Shown here one piece after another: positions 17,253-24,290 of a stretch of 25,834 bases of DNA. A program made the translations under genes and the position numbers. The notes beneath the pieces were generated by a model. That model worked only from the letters and a program-made list of their open reading frames with translations, was not told where the DNA came from and did no database searches. The DNA lies in assembly GCA_913020705.1 (NCBI GenBank), contig CAJWBY010000050.1, positions 1 to 25,834 of the forward strand, given 5' to 3'. The stretch's first letter is position 1. Each line of letters starts with the position of its first letter. The DNA comes from an uncultured Colwellia sp. GTDB lineage: Bacteria; Pseudomonadota; Gammaproteobacteria; Enterobacterales; Alteromonadaceae.

Positions 17253-17465
17253 TTGAAACTTATCATGAAAACAGAGTTTGATAATTTAAGAAAAAATCCT
17301 CTGCATCAATACCAAAGCGACAATAATGGCGAGAAGCAAGTCGTGAAAATTTATTTTGGCGAGTTACTTATCGCCAAAATGATCAAGCTAAAAAAATCTA
17401 TTCGATATTTTGGCGTAAAAGGTTACGCGAAATACTTAATAGCAGATGATGACACTTTATTATGA
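17253..17465 (+). CDS. Small basic protein, unknown
   Basis: Unrecognised 70-residue protein, charged in the first half (KTEFDNLRKNPLHQYQSDNNGEKQ) and Lys-rich in the second (AKMIKLKKSIRYFGVKGYAKYL), with no signal peptide or membrane helix. A good ribosome site GAAGAGGA (17236-17243) lies 9 nt before a TTG at 17253 and too far (21 nt) from the first ATG at 17265, so the TTG start is preferred. It follows the MTHFR-like gene by 30 bp on the same strand and is probably co-transcribed. Its stop overlaps the stop of the convergent HopJ-family gene by 6 bp. Confidence 0.6.
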   Translation: MKLIMKTEFDNLRKNPLHQYQSDNNGEKQVVKIYFGELLIAKMIKLKKSIRYFGVKGYAKYLIADDDTLL

Positions 17466-17798
17466 AAGTACTTCCCCTTCAAAATTAATGCCCTGCCACC
17501 CCTGCTTAATAAAATTTCTAATATTTCCGTGATCTATTCCTTCGGGATTTAACAATACATCTTCACGATAATATTGACCAAAACACGCTAATGTTAATGC
17601 TTCCGATAGATCATGTAATTTAGCAAAAGCAAAAATCTTGCACGACCCTTCATTAGAACCCGCTTCATTGATTAAATCACCGTTGCTAAATGTGCAAGGT
17701 TGATAATGGTAGTTGGCCGAAATAACGTCCATCAACTCAGTGAATTCCACCAGTTCTGGTGAAGTACTTAATTTTTCTATAAAAATATTTACTTTCAT
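17460..17798 (-). CDS. HopJ-family protein
   Basis: A 112-residue protein of the HopJ type III effector family, named from Pseudomonas syringae but found in many free-living gammaproteobacteria without type III secretion. Recognised by FSNGDLINEAGSNEGSCKIF (37-56), FAKLHDLSEALTLACFGQYY, and the C-terminal pattern GIDHGNIRNFIKQGWQGI. Function is unknown, and no secretion genes or signal peptide are present, so an effector role is not supported. The ATG at 17798 has AGGAA 5 nt upstream; a longer frame reaching 17852 has no such site. Convergent and overlapping at its end with the small plus-strand gene. Confidence 0.87.
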   Translation of the reverse strand: MKVNIFIEKLSTSPELVEFTELMDVISANYHYQPCTFSNGDLINEAGSNEGSCKIFAFAKLHDLSEALTLACFGQYYREDVLLNPEGIDHGNIRNFIKQGWQGINFEGEVLS

Positions 17799-18096
17799 TG
17801 TATTCCTGCTTTTAATTTGTAGCGTTTCTATAATAATGACGGAAACGGCCACTATTATAACTAAAGCTGCGGCAACATGTGCATTAATAATAGCTGCACT
17901 TTACTCTTCATTACTCATTAAATTCTTTTATAGTAATGAACGAAAACTGCCTATTTCAGTGCTTAGGCAATATCATTTTTCCAGTGCTTTCGAAACCAAA
18001 TGTAACATTTGGAATTAACTTGCCTATAGAGTGATTAACATAACTTTGATAAGCTGTTTTATATTGAAATTAGAGAAATAAACCAAAGGCTAAAAT

Positions 18097-18336
18097 ATGA
18101 AGATATTTCAAAACAAAGAGGTACAAGGCTTATGTTTATGCCTTGCTGTGATGGGTATAACCTATGCGCTTTTGTTAATGCTTTTGATAATGTTCACCGG
18201 CATTAAGTTATATAAAACAGTTATTATTGTAACCACAATTTCAAGTATACTTTTTACACTTGGTCTCAATAAGCAAGTTAAAAACCGTTTAAGACAACAA
18301 GTTGAAAATTTATTTGTAAAGAAAGTTACCGCCTAA
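18097..18336 (+). CDS. Small membrane protein, unknown
   Basis: A 79-residue protein with two hydrophobic segments (about 10-33, LCLCLAVMGITYALLLMLLIMF, and 39-55, YKTVIIVTTISSILFTLGL), each too long to quote fully, followed by a basic tail (KQVKNRLRQQVENLFVKKV). I do not recognise a family. AAAGG lies 9 nt before the ATG. The gene stands alone; a weak hairpin follows its stop. Confidence 0.6.
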   Translation: MKIFQNKEVQGLCLCLAVMGITYALLLMLLIMFTGIKLYKTVIIVTTISSILFTLGLNKQVKNRLRQQVENLFVKKVTA

Positions 18337-18348
18337 ATTTATTTATCA

Positions 18349-18373
18349 CGCTATAGATTCTACTGTAGCGTTT
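18349..18373 (+). terminator. Possible terminator after the small membrane protein gene
   Basis: CGCTATAG (18349-18356), six-base loop, CTGTAGCG (18363-18370), with one G-U pair, then TTTATAA. It lies 12 bp after the stop. The T-run is short. Confidence 0.45.
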
Positions 18374-18492
18374 ATAACATTCAAAAATCACTAAGCACTT
18401 TCAGTTAAAACACTGACTGATCATTTCGTCTATTCTACTATCAAAATAATGATAAAAAATCTGTTTATTTGACATCTAAAACGCATTCTCTT

Positions 18493-18550
18493 TCCCTATA
18501 AAACAACACCATTAACACATTGAATATGTTAATGGTGCTGTTTGTAGGGA
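18493..18550. repeat. Long imperfect hairpin after the ABC-2 operon
   Basis: The arms TCCCTATAAAACAACACC (18493-18510) and GGTGCTGTTTGTAGGGA (18534-18550) pair outside a perfect inner stem ACCATTAACA (18508-18517)/TGTTAATGGT (18527-18536) with a 9-base loop. Only one mismatch, one bulge and one wobble interrupt about 24 bp. It begins 25 bp beyond the stop of the minus-strand permease gene and probably acts as its terminator, read from the minus strand into TTGTTTTA, although the T-run is imperfect. It could also protect the mRNA 3' end. Confidence 0.7.
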
Positions 18551-18574
18551 CTGCGTATTAATACTTAGATGAAG

Positions 18575-19489
18575 TTACACCTCAGCTTTATTCTTTCTTA
18601 ACCAGTACGCTCCATAAAGTAATGAAATACCCACCAATACACTTACTATATTTAATTTAGTAATAAGTGCTTGCAGAGGAACAGTTCTAGCGAAGTTCTC
18701 TTGTCCTTGAACAGATTCGATAAACTGTGATGAAAGCGAAAAGTAGTCAAGCAATAAAGTACCAATAAAAGGTTTTGATAAATGGAAATAATGCACAACA
18801 AAACCTTCAACTAATAAAAGAACGGCTACAGGTAATATTGCCCATAAAAATGGAGCTTTCTTCGCATACATAGACGCTAACATTAACCATGAAAACAAAG
18901 GCAACATCCAAACTGCAAAGGGAATAATATGTAACCAAACGAGTGATACTCCACTCACTATGCCAGCATTAGTCCAAAATACCCAGAAGCTAACATCATA
19001 ACCAACAGACAAAACAATACAGGCTACAAAAGCTAGCAGAAGAATAAAACATAAAGTCGCTGTTGCTGCGCCTAAAAAAATGGCTGGTATTGCCAAAGCA
19101 CCGGTAATGAGTTTAGCTATAATCGAAGTGGCATCAGAAACAGGTAACGAACGCCAAAACATAATAGATAAATCTCTTCTTTCATCAAACAAACATACCG
19201 TAAAATAATAAAGTTGAATGATTAAGGCCACGGCTAAAAATGGCGCAAATAAAGAAAGTGCCATAACAAAAAACATCTTCGGTAACATTTCCATATTAGC
19301 TGAAGTTAATGTTTCAGGAAAGCTTGCTATTTCTTGAAAGATTTCAGAAAACGTTACATTACTTTGCATAAAGATAATCAATGGCATCACGATAACTAAA
19401 ATAGCGATAACGCTAGGAACCCATTTTAGAATATTGCTAAATTCCCATAATTCTTTTTTGATTAAAGTTGCTAATATTTTTGTATTCAT
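18575..19489 (-). CDS. ABC-2 type permease
   Basis: Membrane subunit of an ABC transporter, about 304 residues and six or seven hydrophobic segments, with an amphipathic N-terminus (LATLIKKELWEFSNILKW) typical of ABC-2 permeases and the cytoplasmic segment ERRDLSIMFWRSLPVSD before the second half. A large extracytoplasmic loop with QGQENFARTVPLQ precedes the last helix. AAGGAG lies 8 nt before the ATG at 19489, which overlaps the ATPase stop as ATGA; an ATG two codons earlier is too close to that site. Works with the preceding ATPase under a YtrA-type regulator. Export of or protection from envelope-active compounds is inferred from that family only. Confidence 0.85.
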   Translation of the reverse strand: MNTKILATLIKKELWEFSNILKWVPSVIAILVIVMPLIIFMQSNVTFSEIFQEIASFPETLTSANMEMLPKMFFVMALSLFAPFLAVALIIQLYYFTVCLFDERRDLSIMFWRSLPVSDATSIIAKLITGALAIPAIFLGAATATLCFILLLAFVACIVLSVGYDVSFWVFWTNAGIVSGVSLVWLHIIPFAVWMLPLFSWLMLASMYAKKAPFLWAILPVAVLLLVEGFVVHYFHLSKPFIGTLLLDYFSLSSQFIESVQGQENFARTVPLQALITKLNIVSVLVGISLLYGAYWLRKNKAEV

Positions 19490-20346
19490 GAACATATCTC
19501 CTTGGTCATCACACCAACAAAAATGTCAGCTAAACTCGGTACGCTTATTTTCCCCAAAACCTGTAAGTCCTCACTTTTTTGATTATCAAAAAGCATGGTC
19601 GTTAAACCCATCAAGCTATTTGAAAAGAGTGGCTTCAGTTGCTTTGCTTGTTCCAAATTGTCTTGTGTTACAGTTAATAATGTAAAACGTTCGCGAATAT
19701 TTTCAGTGCTTTCAGCTATCACTATTTTACCTTCTTGAATAAAAGCAACATCTGTTAAAATATGCTCTATTTCTTCAATTTGGTGTGTAGTGATAAGAAT
19801 ACATTTGTCTTCAGTATAAAAATCTTCTAATAAGTGTGTATAAAACTGTCTGCGAGTTAAAATATCTAAGCCTAATGTTGGCTCATCGAGTACAAGTACC
19901 TTAGCATCAACAGCTAATACCAAAGATAGATGCAATTGCGTTACCATGCCTTTAGATAAAGCTTTCACTTTATCATTCATATCGATATTCGTTTTTGCTA
20001 AAAAAACTCTCGCTTTTTCTATATCAAAATTAGGATGAATATCATTCATATAAGTTAGTGCTTGAGTGACTTTTAACCACTTAGGTAAAATTGCGACATC
20101 TGAAATGTAAGCAACATCGTTAAGCATTTTTTCACGGTCTTTTCTCGGATGATGACCAAGAACATCAATATCTCCTTCAAAATTAGTTAAACCCAACAAT
20201 GATTGAAGACACGTAGTTTTACCTGCGCCATTTGGGCCAACTAAACCTAAAATTTGTCCCTTATGAACACTTAAATTTACATCAGATACAACATGCTTAT
20301 GACCATACGACTTATTTAAGCCTGTAATAGAAATTAATTCACTCAT
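19486..20346 (-). CDS. ABC ATPase, YtrB-like
   Basis: ATP-binding subunit of 286 residues. Walker A is GPNGAGKT (37-44), Walker B VLVLDEP with Glu155, and the H-loop His188 is in TTHQIEEIEH. The signature is LSKGM (130-134) instead of LSGGQ, and the Q-loop shows ISD (81-83) where Gln is expected; both deviations occur in YtrB-like ATPases as I recall. A C-terminal extension of about 70 residues follows the ATPase core. The start overlaps the regulator stop as ATGA, and AGGAG precedes it, so the operon is tightly coupled. Confidence 0.9.
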   Translation of the reverse strand: MSELISITGLNKSYGHKHVVSDVNLSVHKGQILGLVGPNGAGKTTCLQSLLGLTNFEGDIDVLGHHPRKDREKMLNDVAYISDVAILPKWLKVTQALTYMNDIHPNFDIEKARVFLAKTNIDMNDKVKALSKGMVTQLHLSLVLAVDAKVLVLDEPTLGLDILTRRQFYTHLLEDFYTEDKCILITTHQIEEIEHILTDVAFIQEGKIVIAESTENIRERFTLLTVTQDNLEQAKQLKPLFSNSLMGLTTMLFDNQKSEDLQVLGKISVPSLADIFVGVMTKEICS

Positions 20347-20699
20347 AAGGTATCTCCTGTTAACAACTGCTTAGCAGAAAGTTTTAATCGAGTTATTTGC
20401 TTTAATATTTCTGGCCACTGTTGAACCAAAAATGTTTCTCTTTCGCGATCAAGCATTAACTCTTGTGCTCCAGATTTAACAAATAAACCTTTGCCTCGTT
20501 GTTTTTCGACAACTTGTTCGTCCTGTAACATTTGATACGCCTTAGAAATAGTAATTGGGTTCACTTGGTATTCTGCAGCCACTTTTCGGACTGATGGCAA
20601 TGCTTCGCCTTCTTTGATATACCCATCCAGAATACGAGCAACGACTTGCTGATATAACTGTAGGTATATCGGTTTTTCACTGTCCCACTGAGGTGTCAT
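20343..20699 (-). CDS. GntR-family repressor, YtrA subfamily
   Basis: DNA-binding regulator of 118 residues. A winged helix-turn-helix (about 8-74; PIYLQLYQQVVARILDGYIK, then LPSVRKVAAEYQVNPITISKAYQML and QRGKGLFV) is followed by only about 40 residues, too short for the effector domain of FadR or HutC types. That size and the linked ABC genes define the YtrA subfamily, whose members repress their own ABC operon and are relieved by envelope-active antibiotics. First gene of the operon; AAGGAA lies 6 nt upstream of the ATG. Confidence 0.92.
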   Translation of the reverse strand: MTPQWDSEKPIYLQLYQQVVARILDGYIKEGEALPSVRKVAAEYQVNPITISKAYQMLQDEQVVEKQRGKGLFVKSGAQELMLDRERETFLVQQWPEILKQITRLKLSAKQLLTGDTL

Positions 20700-20744
20700 G
20701 ATATTTCCTTGCGGTTGTTATGATTAAGTTATGTGAATGATTTA

Positions 20745-20786
20745 AGTATAAAACAATGCAGGTGTTATACACCACCAGTACACCAG
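20745..20786 (-). promoter_or_regulatory. Candidate promoter and YtrA-type operator
   Basis: On the minus strand a good -10 TATACT lies at 20750-20745, about 45 bp before the regulator start. Just upstream, at the -35 position, is the palindrome GGTGTTATACACC (20761-20773), and TACACC recurs at 20768 and 20779 (plus-strand coordinates), 11 bp apart, one helical turn. A repressor bound here would block the promoter. YtrA operators typically carry GTGTA/TACAC half-sites, which fits. Confidence 0.5.
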
Positions 20787-20877
20787 AACACAAGAAAAAG
20801 ATGCCGATTAAATAACCTAAACATGTAAATAAACATTTCAGTAAGGCTTGTTAAGAAAGAAAGGAGATGATGAATAT

Positions 20878-20911
20878 AAATAAAATCAAGGAATTAACCT
20901 TGATTTTATTT
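20878..20911. terminator. Perfect hairpin after the thioesterase gene
   Basis: AAATAAAATCAAGG (20878-20891), loop AATTAA, CCTTGATTTTATTT (20898-20911): a 14-bp perfect inverted repeat that ends in T-rich sequence on either strand. It lies 38 bp past the minus-strand thioesterase stop. The stretch from 20700 to 20948 holds otherwise only the regulator's promoter. Confidence 0.85.
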
Positions 20912-20948
20912 TAGTAATAAGTTTCTAAAGGGGCGAGTGGAAAGTAAT

Positions 20949-21338
20949 TTATTCTAACTCTTGAGCTTGTAAAGCCGATAAGGTTTTCCCATGAGGGATC
21001 GGTTTTTTAGTCTCTGGATCAACTTGAACAAAGACAATATCGTCAGCTAAACAAATGGTTTTTTTAGTGACTTTATTGCGCATTAAACAAGTAATAGTAA
21101 TTGAAGTTCTTCCAACATTTTTTGTCGTTAAGCCAAACTCAACTACATCGCCTTGCAAGGCCGGAGACTCAAAATTAATAGCGCCAATATGTTTAGTCAC
21201 TAAACAATTTGTCTCTAATTGACAAATGGCGAAAATAGCAGCTTCTTCATCAATCCAGGCTAATGCCCTACCGCCAAAGAGCGAATTAGCATAATTTAAA
21301 TCATTAGGAAGTACCAATCTACGGGATAAAAAACGCAT
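20949..21338 (-). CDS. Acyl-CoA thioesterase (hotdog fold)
   Basis: Hydrolyses acyl-CoA to free acid and CoA, in the cytoplasm. The 129-residue protein is a single hotdog domain of the 4HBT/YciA-like acyl-CoA hydrolase type: RRLVLPNDLNYANSLFGGRALAWIDEEAAI (the loop with Asn and the long helix, residues 6-35) aligns with the YciA P-x-D-x-N-x4-FGG-x-D pattern, followed by FESPALQGDVVEFG (56-69) and VGRTSITI. AAGGT lies upstream of the ATG. A single-gene unit. Confidence 0.9.
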   Translation of the reverse strand: MRFLSRRLVLPNDLNYANSLFGGRALAWIDEEAAIFAICQLETNCLVTKHIGAINFESPALQGDVVEFGLTTKNVGRTSITITCLMRNKVTKKTICLADDIVFVQVDPETKKPIPHGKTLSALQAQELE

Positions 21339-21387
21339 AATTAAACCTTAAATGTTATCATTCACGACATACCGTTCATCCTGAATA

Positions 21388-21417
21388 TAAAAAAGGATGT
21401 ACAATATGTACATCCTT
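21388..21417 (-). terminator. Rho-independent terminator of the FG-GAP gene
   Basis: AAGGATGTACA (21393-21403), loop ATA, TGTACATCCTT (21407-21417): an 11-bp perfect stem. The A-run at 21388-21394 becomes a T-run on the minus strand, right after the FG-GAP protein gene. Confidence 0.9.
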
Positions 21418-21444
21418 CATAGTATAGCTAACCCTAGCTATTAA

Positions 21445-22923
21445 TTAACTAGCTGATAACCATAATGTTAACTTATTTTCACCAACTTCTTTTTCTTCAT
21501 CTTCATCATAGTGCTTACCATATAAAAAAAGGATATCGGCTTTACCGTCGTTGTTAAAATCTTTAATTTCCGTTCGAACACTTTTAGGCAGTGATATTTC
21601 ATAATCAGCTCCTCGCTTTCCAAATAAACGTTTTCCTTTTGCTCCCGAATAAATTGTAAATTCGTCGTCATCGGTTTTAAGAATTAAGTCATTAATACCA
21701 TCGCCATTAAAATCACTGACATCGGTAAGTGCAACACCGTCACTACTTGAGCCAATGGGCATTTCAACTTCGTTTTCATAAGCAGGTTTCTTGATATACT
21801 TGCCATCTTCTCCTAATTTATAAAATCGTAAGTCCATATCGATAGCACCAGACATCACCGACATCATCGTTCCAATACCCATTTCAACACTTAGTGTGTA
21901 ATAATCTTTAAGTCCATCACCATCGACATCTTTAAACTTAATCATTCCTTCGCCATCAAAAGTAGCTTTGCCGTCAGGTTCTTTTTTGTAATTTATGACA
22001 TCGTTTTCAAGAAAACCATAACGAACCATAAGTACGTTAGTTCTAGACATTATGCCTTCTCTGACAGATTCCTTAGTGACTATATCCACTAAACCATCGC
22101 CATTTATATCTTCAATGGTTTCAAGGTTTACATTAGGACTTTTTTCACCTTGCTGCTTTTTAATTGCAGAGTTTTTATTTTCTAAGCTTGCATTCAAAGT
22201 AATAACCATTGTTTTATCAGCAAATGTTTTATCTTCTTTTTGAACAAAAACTAACATTTGATCGTCAACTTGGAAGGCAATATCTTTTTTATCATCATGA
22301 TTAAAATCAGCATGATAAAAATTTTGTGGTGTAAAAGATATACCACTTCCCGACTTTTCAATGCGAGGAGAAATTGCCAGAGACTGATGAGTGAACGACC
22401 CATCCAAATTTTGCAGGTATACGTGGGTTGTATCTAAACTGTAAGTAATAAAATCGCTTAAACCGTCTTGATTGAAATCTTGTACAAACTCACCAAAGCT
22501 GACTTCAAAAACACGTTGATATTTATATAACGTATCTATCGTTATAAGTTTGCTAAACGTTTTATCTTGTATGTTATATGACATAACAGCATCAGACGTT
22601 AAATAGACAATAACTTCATTTGTTTGTTTCGCTAATTTTGCCTGATTAAAAAATTGTGCATTTTTAGGTATTTCAATAATTTCAGCTTTATCGACTAAGC
22701 CCCCTTTGGTAATACCGGGATAATAACTAAAACGATTATCATCTTGAATAAGCAAATCAACTTCGCCATTCTGCTCATTTAAATACAGCAGTTTCCCCGT
22801 TATTTTTTGTTCAGTGTTTTGTTGAGTTTTATGAAAATTTAACTTACTCGCTTTTGCTTGAGAGAATGGGGAAGCTAAAGTAGTTAAGAGTAAAACTGTC
22901 GTTATTGTTGCTGATTTTAACAT
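21445..22923 (-). CDS. Secreted FG-GAP/VCBS repeat protein
   Basis: Exported protein of 492 residues with a signal peptide (1-25, SQAKA|S) and six calcium-binding-type repeats: DFNQDGLSD (149-157), DFNHDDKKD (206-214), DINGDGLVD (272-280), DVDGDGLKD (332-340), DFNGDGIND (404-412) and DFNNDGKAD (455-463). Repeats spaced about 50-70 residues suggest a six- or seven-bladed beta-propeller; the N-terminal part (about 30-110) may hold a seventh, degenerate blade. There is no catalytic domain, lipobox or sorting signal, so a soluble periplasmic or surface role is likely and function is unknown. AAAGGA lies 7 nt before the ATG; single-gene unit. Confidence 0.88.
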   Translation of the reverse strand: MLKSATITTVLLLTTLASPFSQAKASKLNFHKTQQNTEQKITGKLLYLNEQNGEVDLLIQDDNRFSYYPGITKGGLVDKAEIIEIPKNAQFFNQAKLAKQTNEVIVYLTSDAVMSYNIQDKTFSKLITIDTLYKYQRVFEVSFGEFVQDFNQDGLSDFITYSLDTTHVYLQNLDGSFTHQSLAISPRIEKSGSGISFTPQNFYHADFNHDDKKDIAFQVDDQMLVFVQKEDKTFADKTMVITLNASLENKNSAIKKQQGEKSPNVNLETIEDINGDGLVDIVTKESVREGIMSRTNVLMVRYGFLENDVINYKKEPDGKATFDGEGMIKFKDVDGDGLKDYYTLSVEMGIGTMMSVMSGAIDMDLRFYKLGEDGKYIKKPAYENEVEMPIGSSSDGVALTDVSDFNGDGINDLILKTDDDEFTIYSGAKGKRLFGKRGADYEISLPKSVRTEIKDFNNDGKADILFLYGKHYDEDEEKEVGENKLTLWLSAS

Positions 22924-23133
22924 GATAATCCTTTAATTTTATTCATTTCCCTTGCACATGAAATTAACCACAAGGATGTTGAACTAGTATTGATTACAAA
23001 TAATTAACAAAGTTCAAATTTAATGGAGTTGCACTGAAATACCAAGCAGGAAATTGTAACAATTCTTCATAATAGCGTTTTCTGCTATTGACCTCTTCGT
23101 TGGTTAGTCGATAAAAGTAACTAAGAATTAAAG

Positions 23134-24018
23134 TTAATGAGACTTAAGCCAATCAACTAATAATGGGAAATGGTCATTAATGGCATCGGGGTGAGTAAGG
23201 ATATTAATATGATCATAATTGTGCATATTTCCTGAAGGTTTAGAGAGTAAAGTAAATTTTGCTTTAGGATTATATTCTTTGATGAAAATATTCACGTCTG
23301 TTGCATGCCCTAATACCTTGTCTTTACTGCCAGTGAAATGCCATGTCGGTGGCCAATCAATAAGTTTTGCCGCTTGAAAGTAATCGAAACCATCTCTTGG
23401 ATCATGCCAACAACCTTTTTTCGTCCACACAATACTATCAGCTAATGACTTCTTCGTTTCATTATCAGAGCCCATTCCATAGCCTTTTGCATCTAGAAAC
23501 CCTCTTTTATTCGCCAGTTTAATTGCTAAATTGTTCCACACTATATTTATCTTAAAAAGTTTCTCTAAGCTTTTTACTGTCACCATACGTTTAGTGCCAA
23601 AACAAGTTTTGCTACGAATATTCTTGATCAGCTCAGGAGTTCGAGCAAGCGCGCTTGCCAAAAGGACACCACCCCATGAATGTGCAACTAGATGTACTTT
23701 TTGCTGCGTCTCTTCGATAATATAATTTATAAAACGCGGGATATCTTGGGTAATTGTTTCAAATTGTCCGTAGTCAGCATACTTGTTAATTTTGGGGGTA
23801 CTTTCACCACGCCCCCGCATATCAGCTACATAAACATCAAAACCCTGTTCAGCTAGGTAGCACGCTAAACCTTTACCTTTTTTAGTGTAAAAAATGAGAC
23901 CGTTTTCAATAACACCATGTATCATAAAAACAGGGGATCCTCCTTTATTCTTCCAAACATGCCTAAGATGAAGTTGATGTTTTCCTTGAGATAAAAATAA
24001 AGACTCTTGGTTTATCAT
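23134..24018 (-). CDS. Alpha/beta hydrolase
   Basis: Serine hydrolase of the alpha/beta fold, substrate unknown. From ATG 24018 it has 294 residues: oxyanion-hole motif MIHGVIENG (32-40), DMRGRGES (66-73), nucleophile elbow AHSWGG with Ser114, and likely Asp233 in TGSKDKVLG and His270 in NYDHINIL, numbered from this start. The wording (HVWKNKGGSPVFMIHG) resembles AB-hydrolase-lipase type proteins. An open frame continues upstream to a TTG at 24138, adding 40 residues with no clear domain or ribosome binding site; neither start has a good site, so the N-terminus is uncertain. Divergent from the DUF748-like gene. Confidence 0.82.
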   Translation of the reverse strand: MINQESLFLSQGKHQLHLRHVWKNKGGSPVFMIHGVIENGLIFYTKKGKGLACYLAEQGFDVYVADMRGRGESTPKINKYADYGQFETITQDIPRFINYIIEETQQKVHLVAHSWGGVLLASALARTPELIKNIRSKTCFGTKRMVTVKSLEKLFKINIVWNNLAIKLANKRGFLDAKGYGMGSDNETKKSLADSIVWTKKGCWHDPRDGFDYFQAAKLIDWPPTWHFTGSKDKVLGHATDVNIFIKEYNPKAKFTLLSKPSGNMHNYDHINILTHPDAINDHFPLLVDWLKSH

Positions 24019-24290
24019 ATTATTATAATGCGCTATTTTAATGGATGAAGCCAAAGGTCTGACCACTGAGCAATAAGCATACTGTCTTAGATAAGCTTCA
24101 GCAACAAAAACAATTTTAGAGTTACTTTCAAAATTCAAGTTATAACACTAGACAGTCGATTAAAAAGTCAATAACCTAGCCCGCTTTACAAGCTAATTAC
24201 AGTGAGTAATCGTCAGTTTAACAACACGATTATATTGAAAACTGTTAAAAATAACGTTAATAAAACGTCTATCAATAAATCAGGAAAGTT

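Noticed and set aside
17460..17798. HopJ-family gene as evidence for type III secretion
   Set aside because: No secretion or chaperone gene nearby, and the family is widespread in free-living bacteria.
17836..18018. Plus-strand frame of 60 codons with one hydrophobic segment, opening upstream of the HopJ-family gene
   Set aside because: No ribosome binding site, composition ordinary, and the longer version lies antisense to the HopJ-family gene. It may be chance; conservation would be needed.
20867..20914. Short peptide frame after an AAGGAG in the gap downstream of the thioesterase gene
   Set aside because: The Shine-Dalgarno-like sequence abuts the ATG too closely and the frame runs through a perfect terminator hairpin; likely chance.
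23039..23100. Small inverted repeats (AATTGT/ACAATT and AATAGC/GCTATT) between the FG-GAP and hydrolase genes
   Set aside because: Six-base arms in AT-rich DNA are expected by chance, and no T-run follows.
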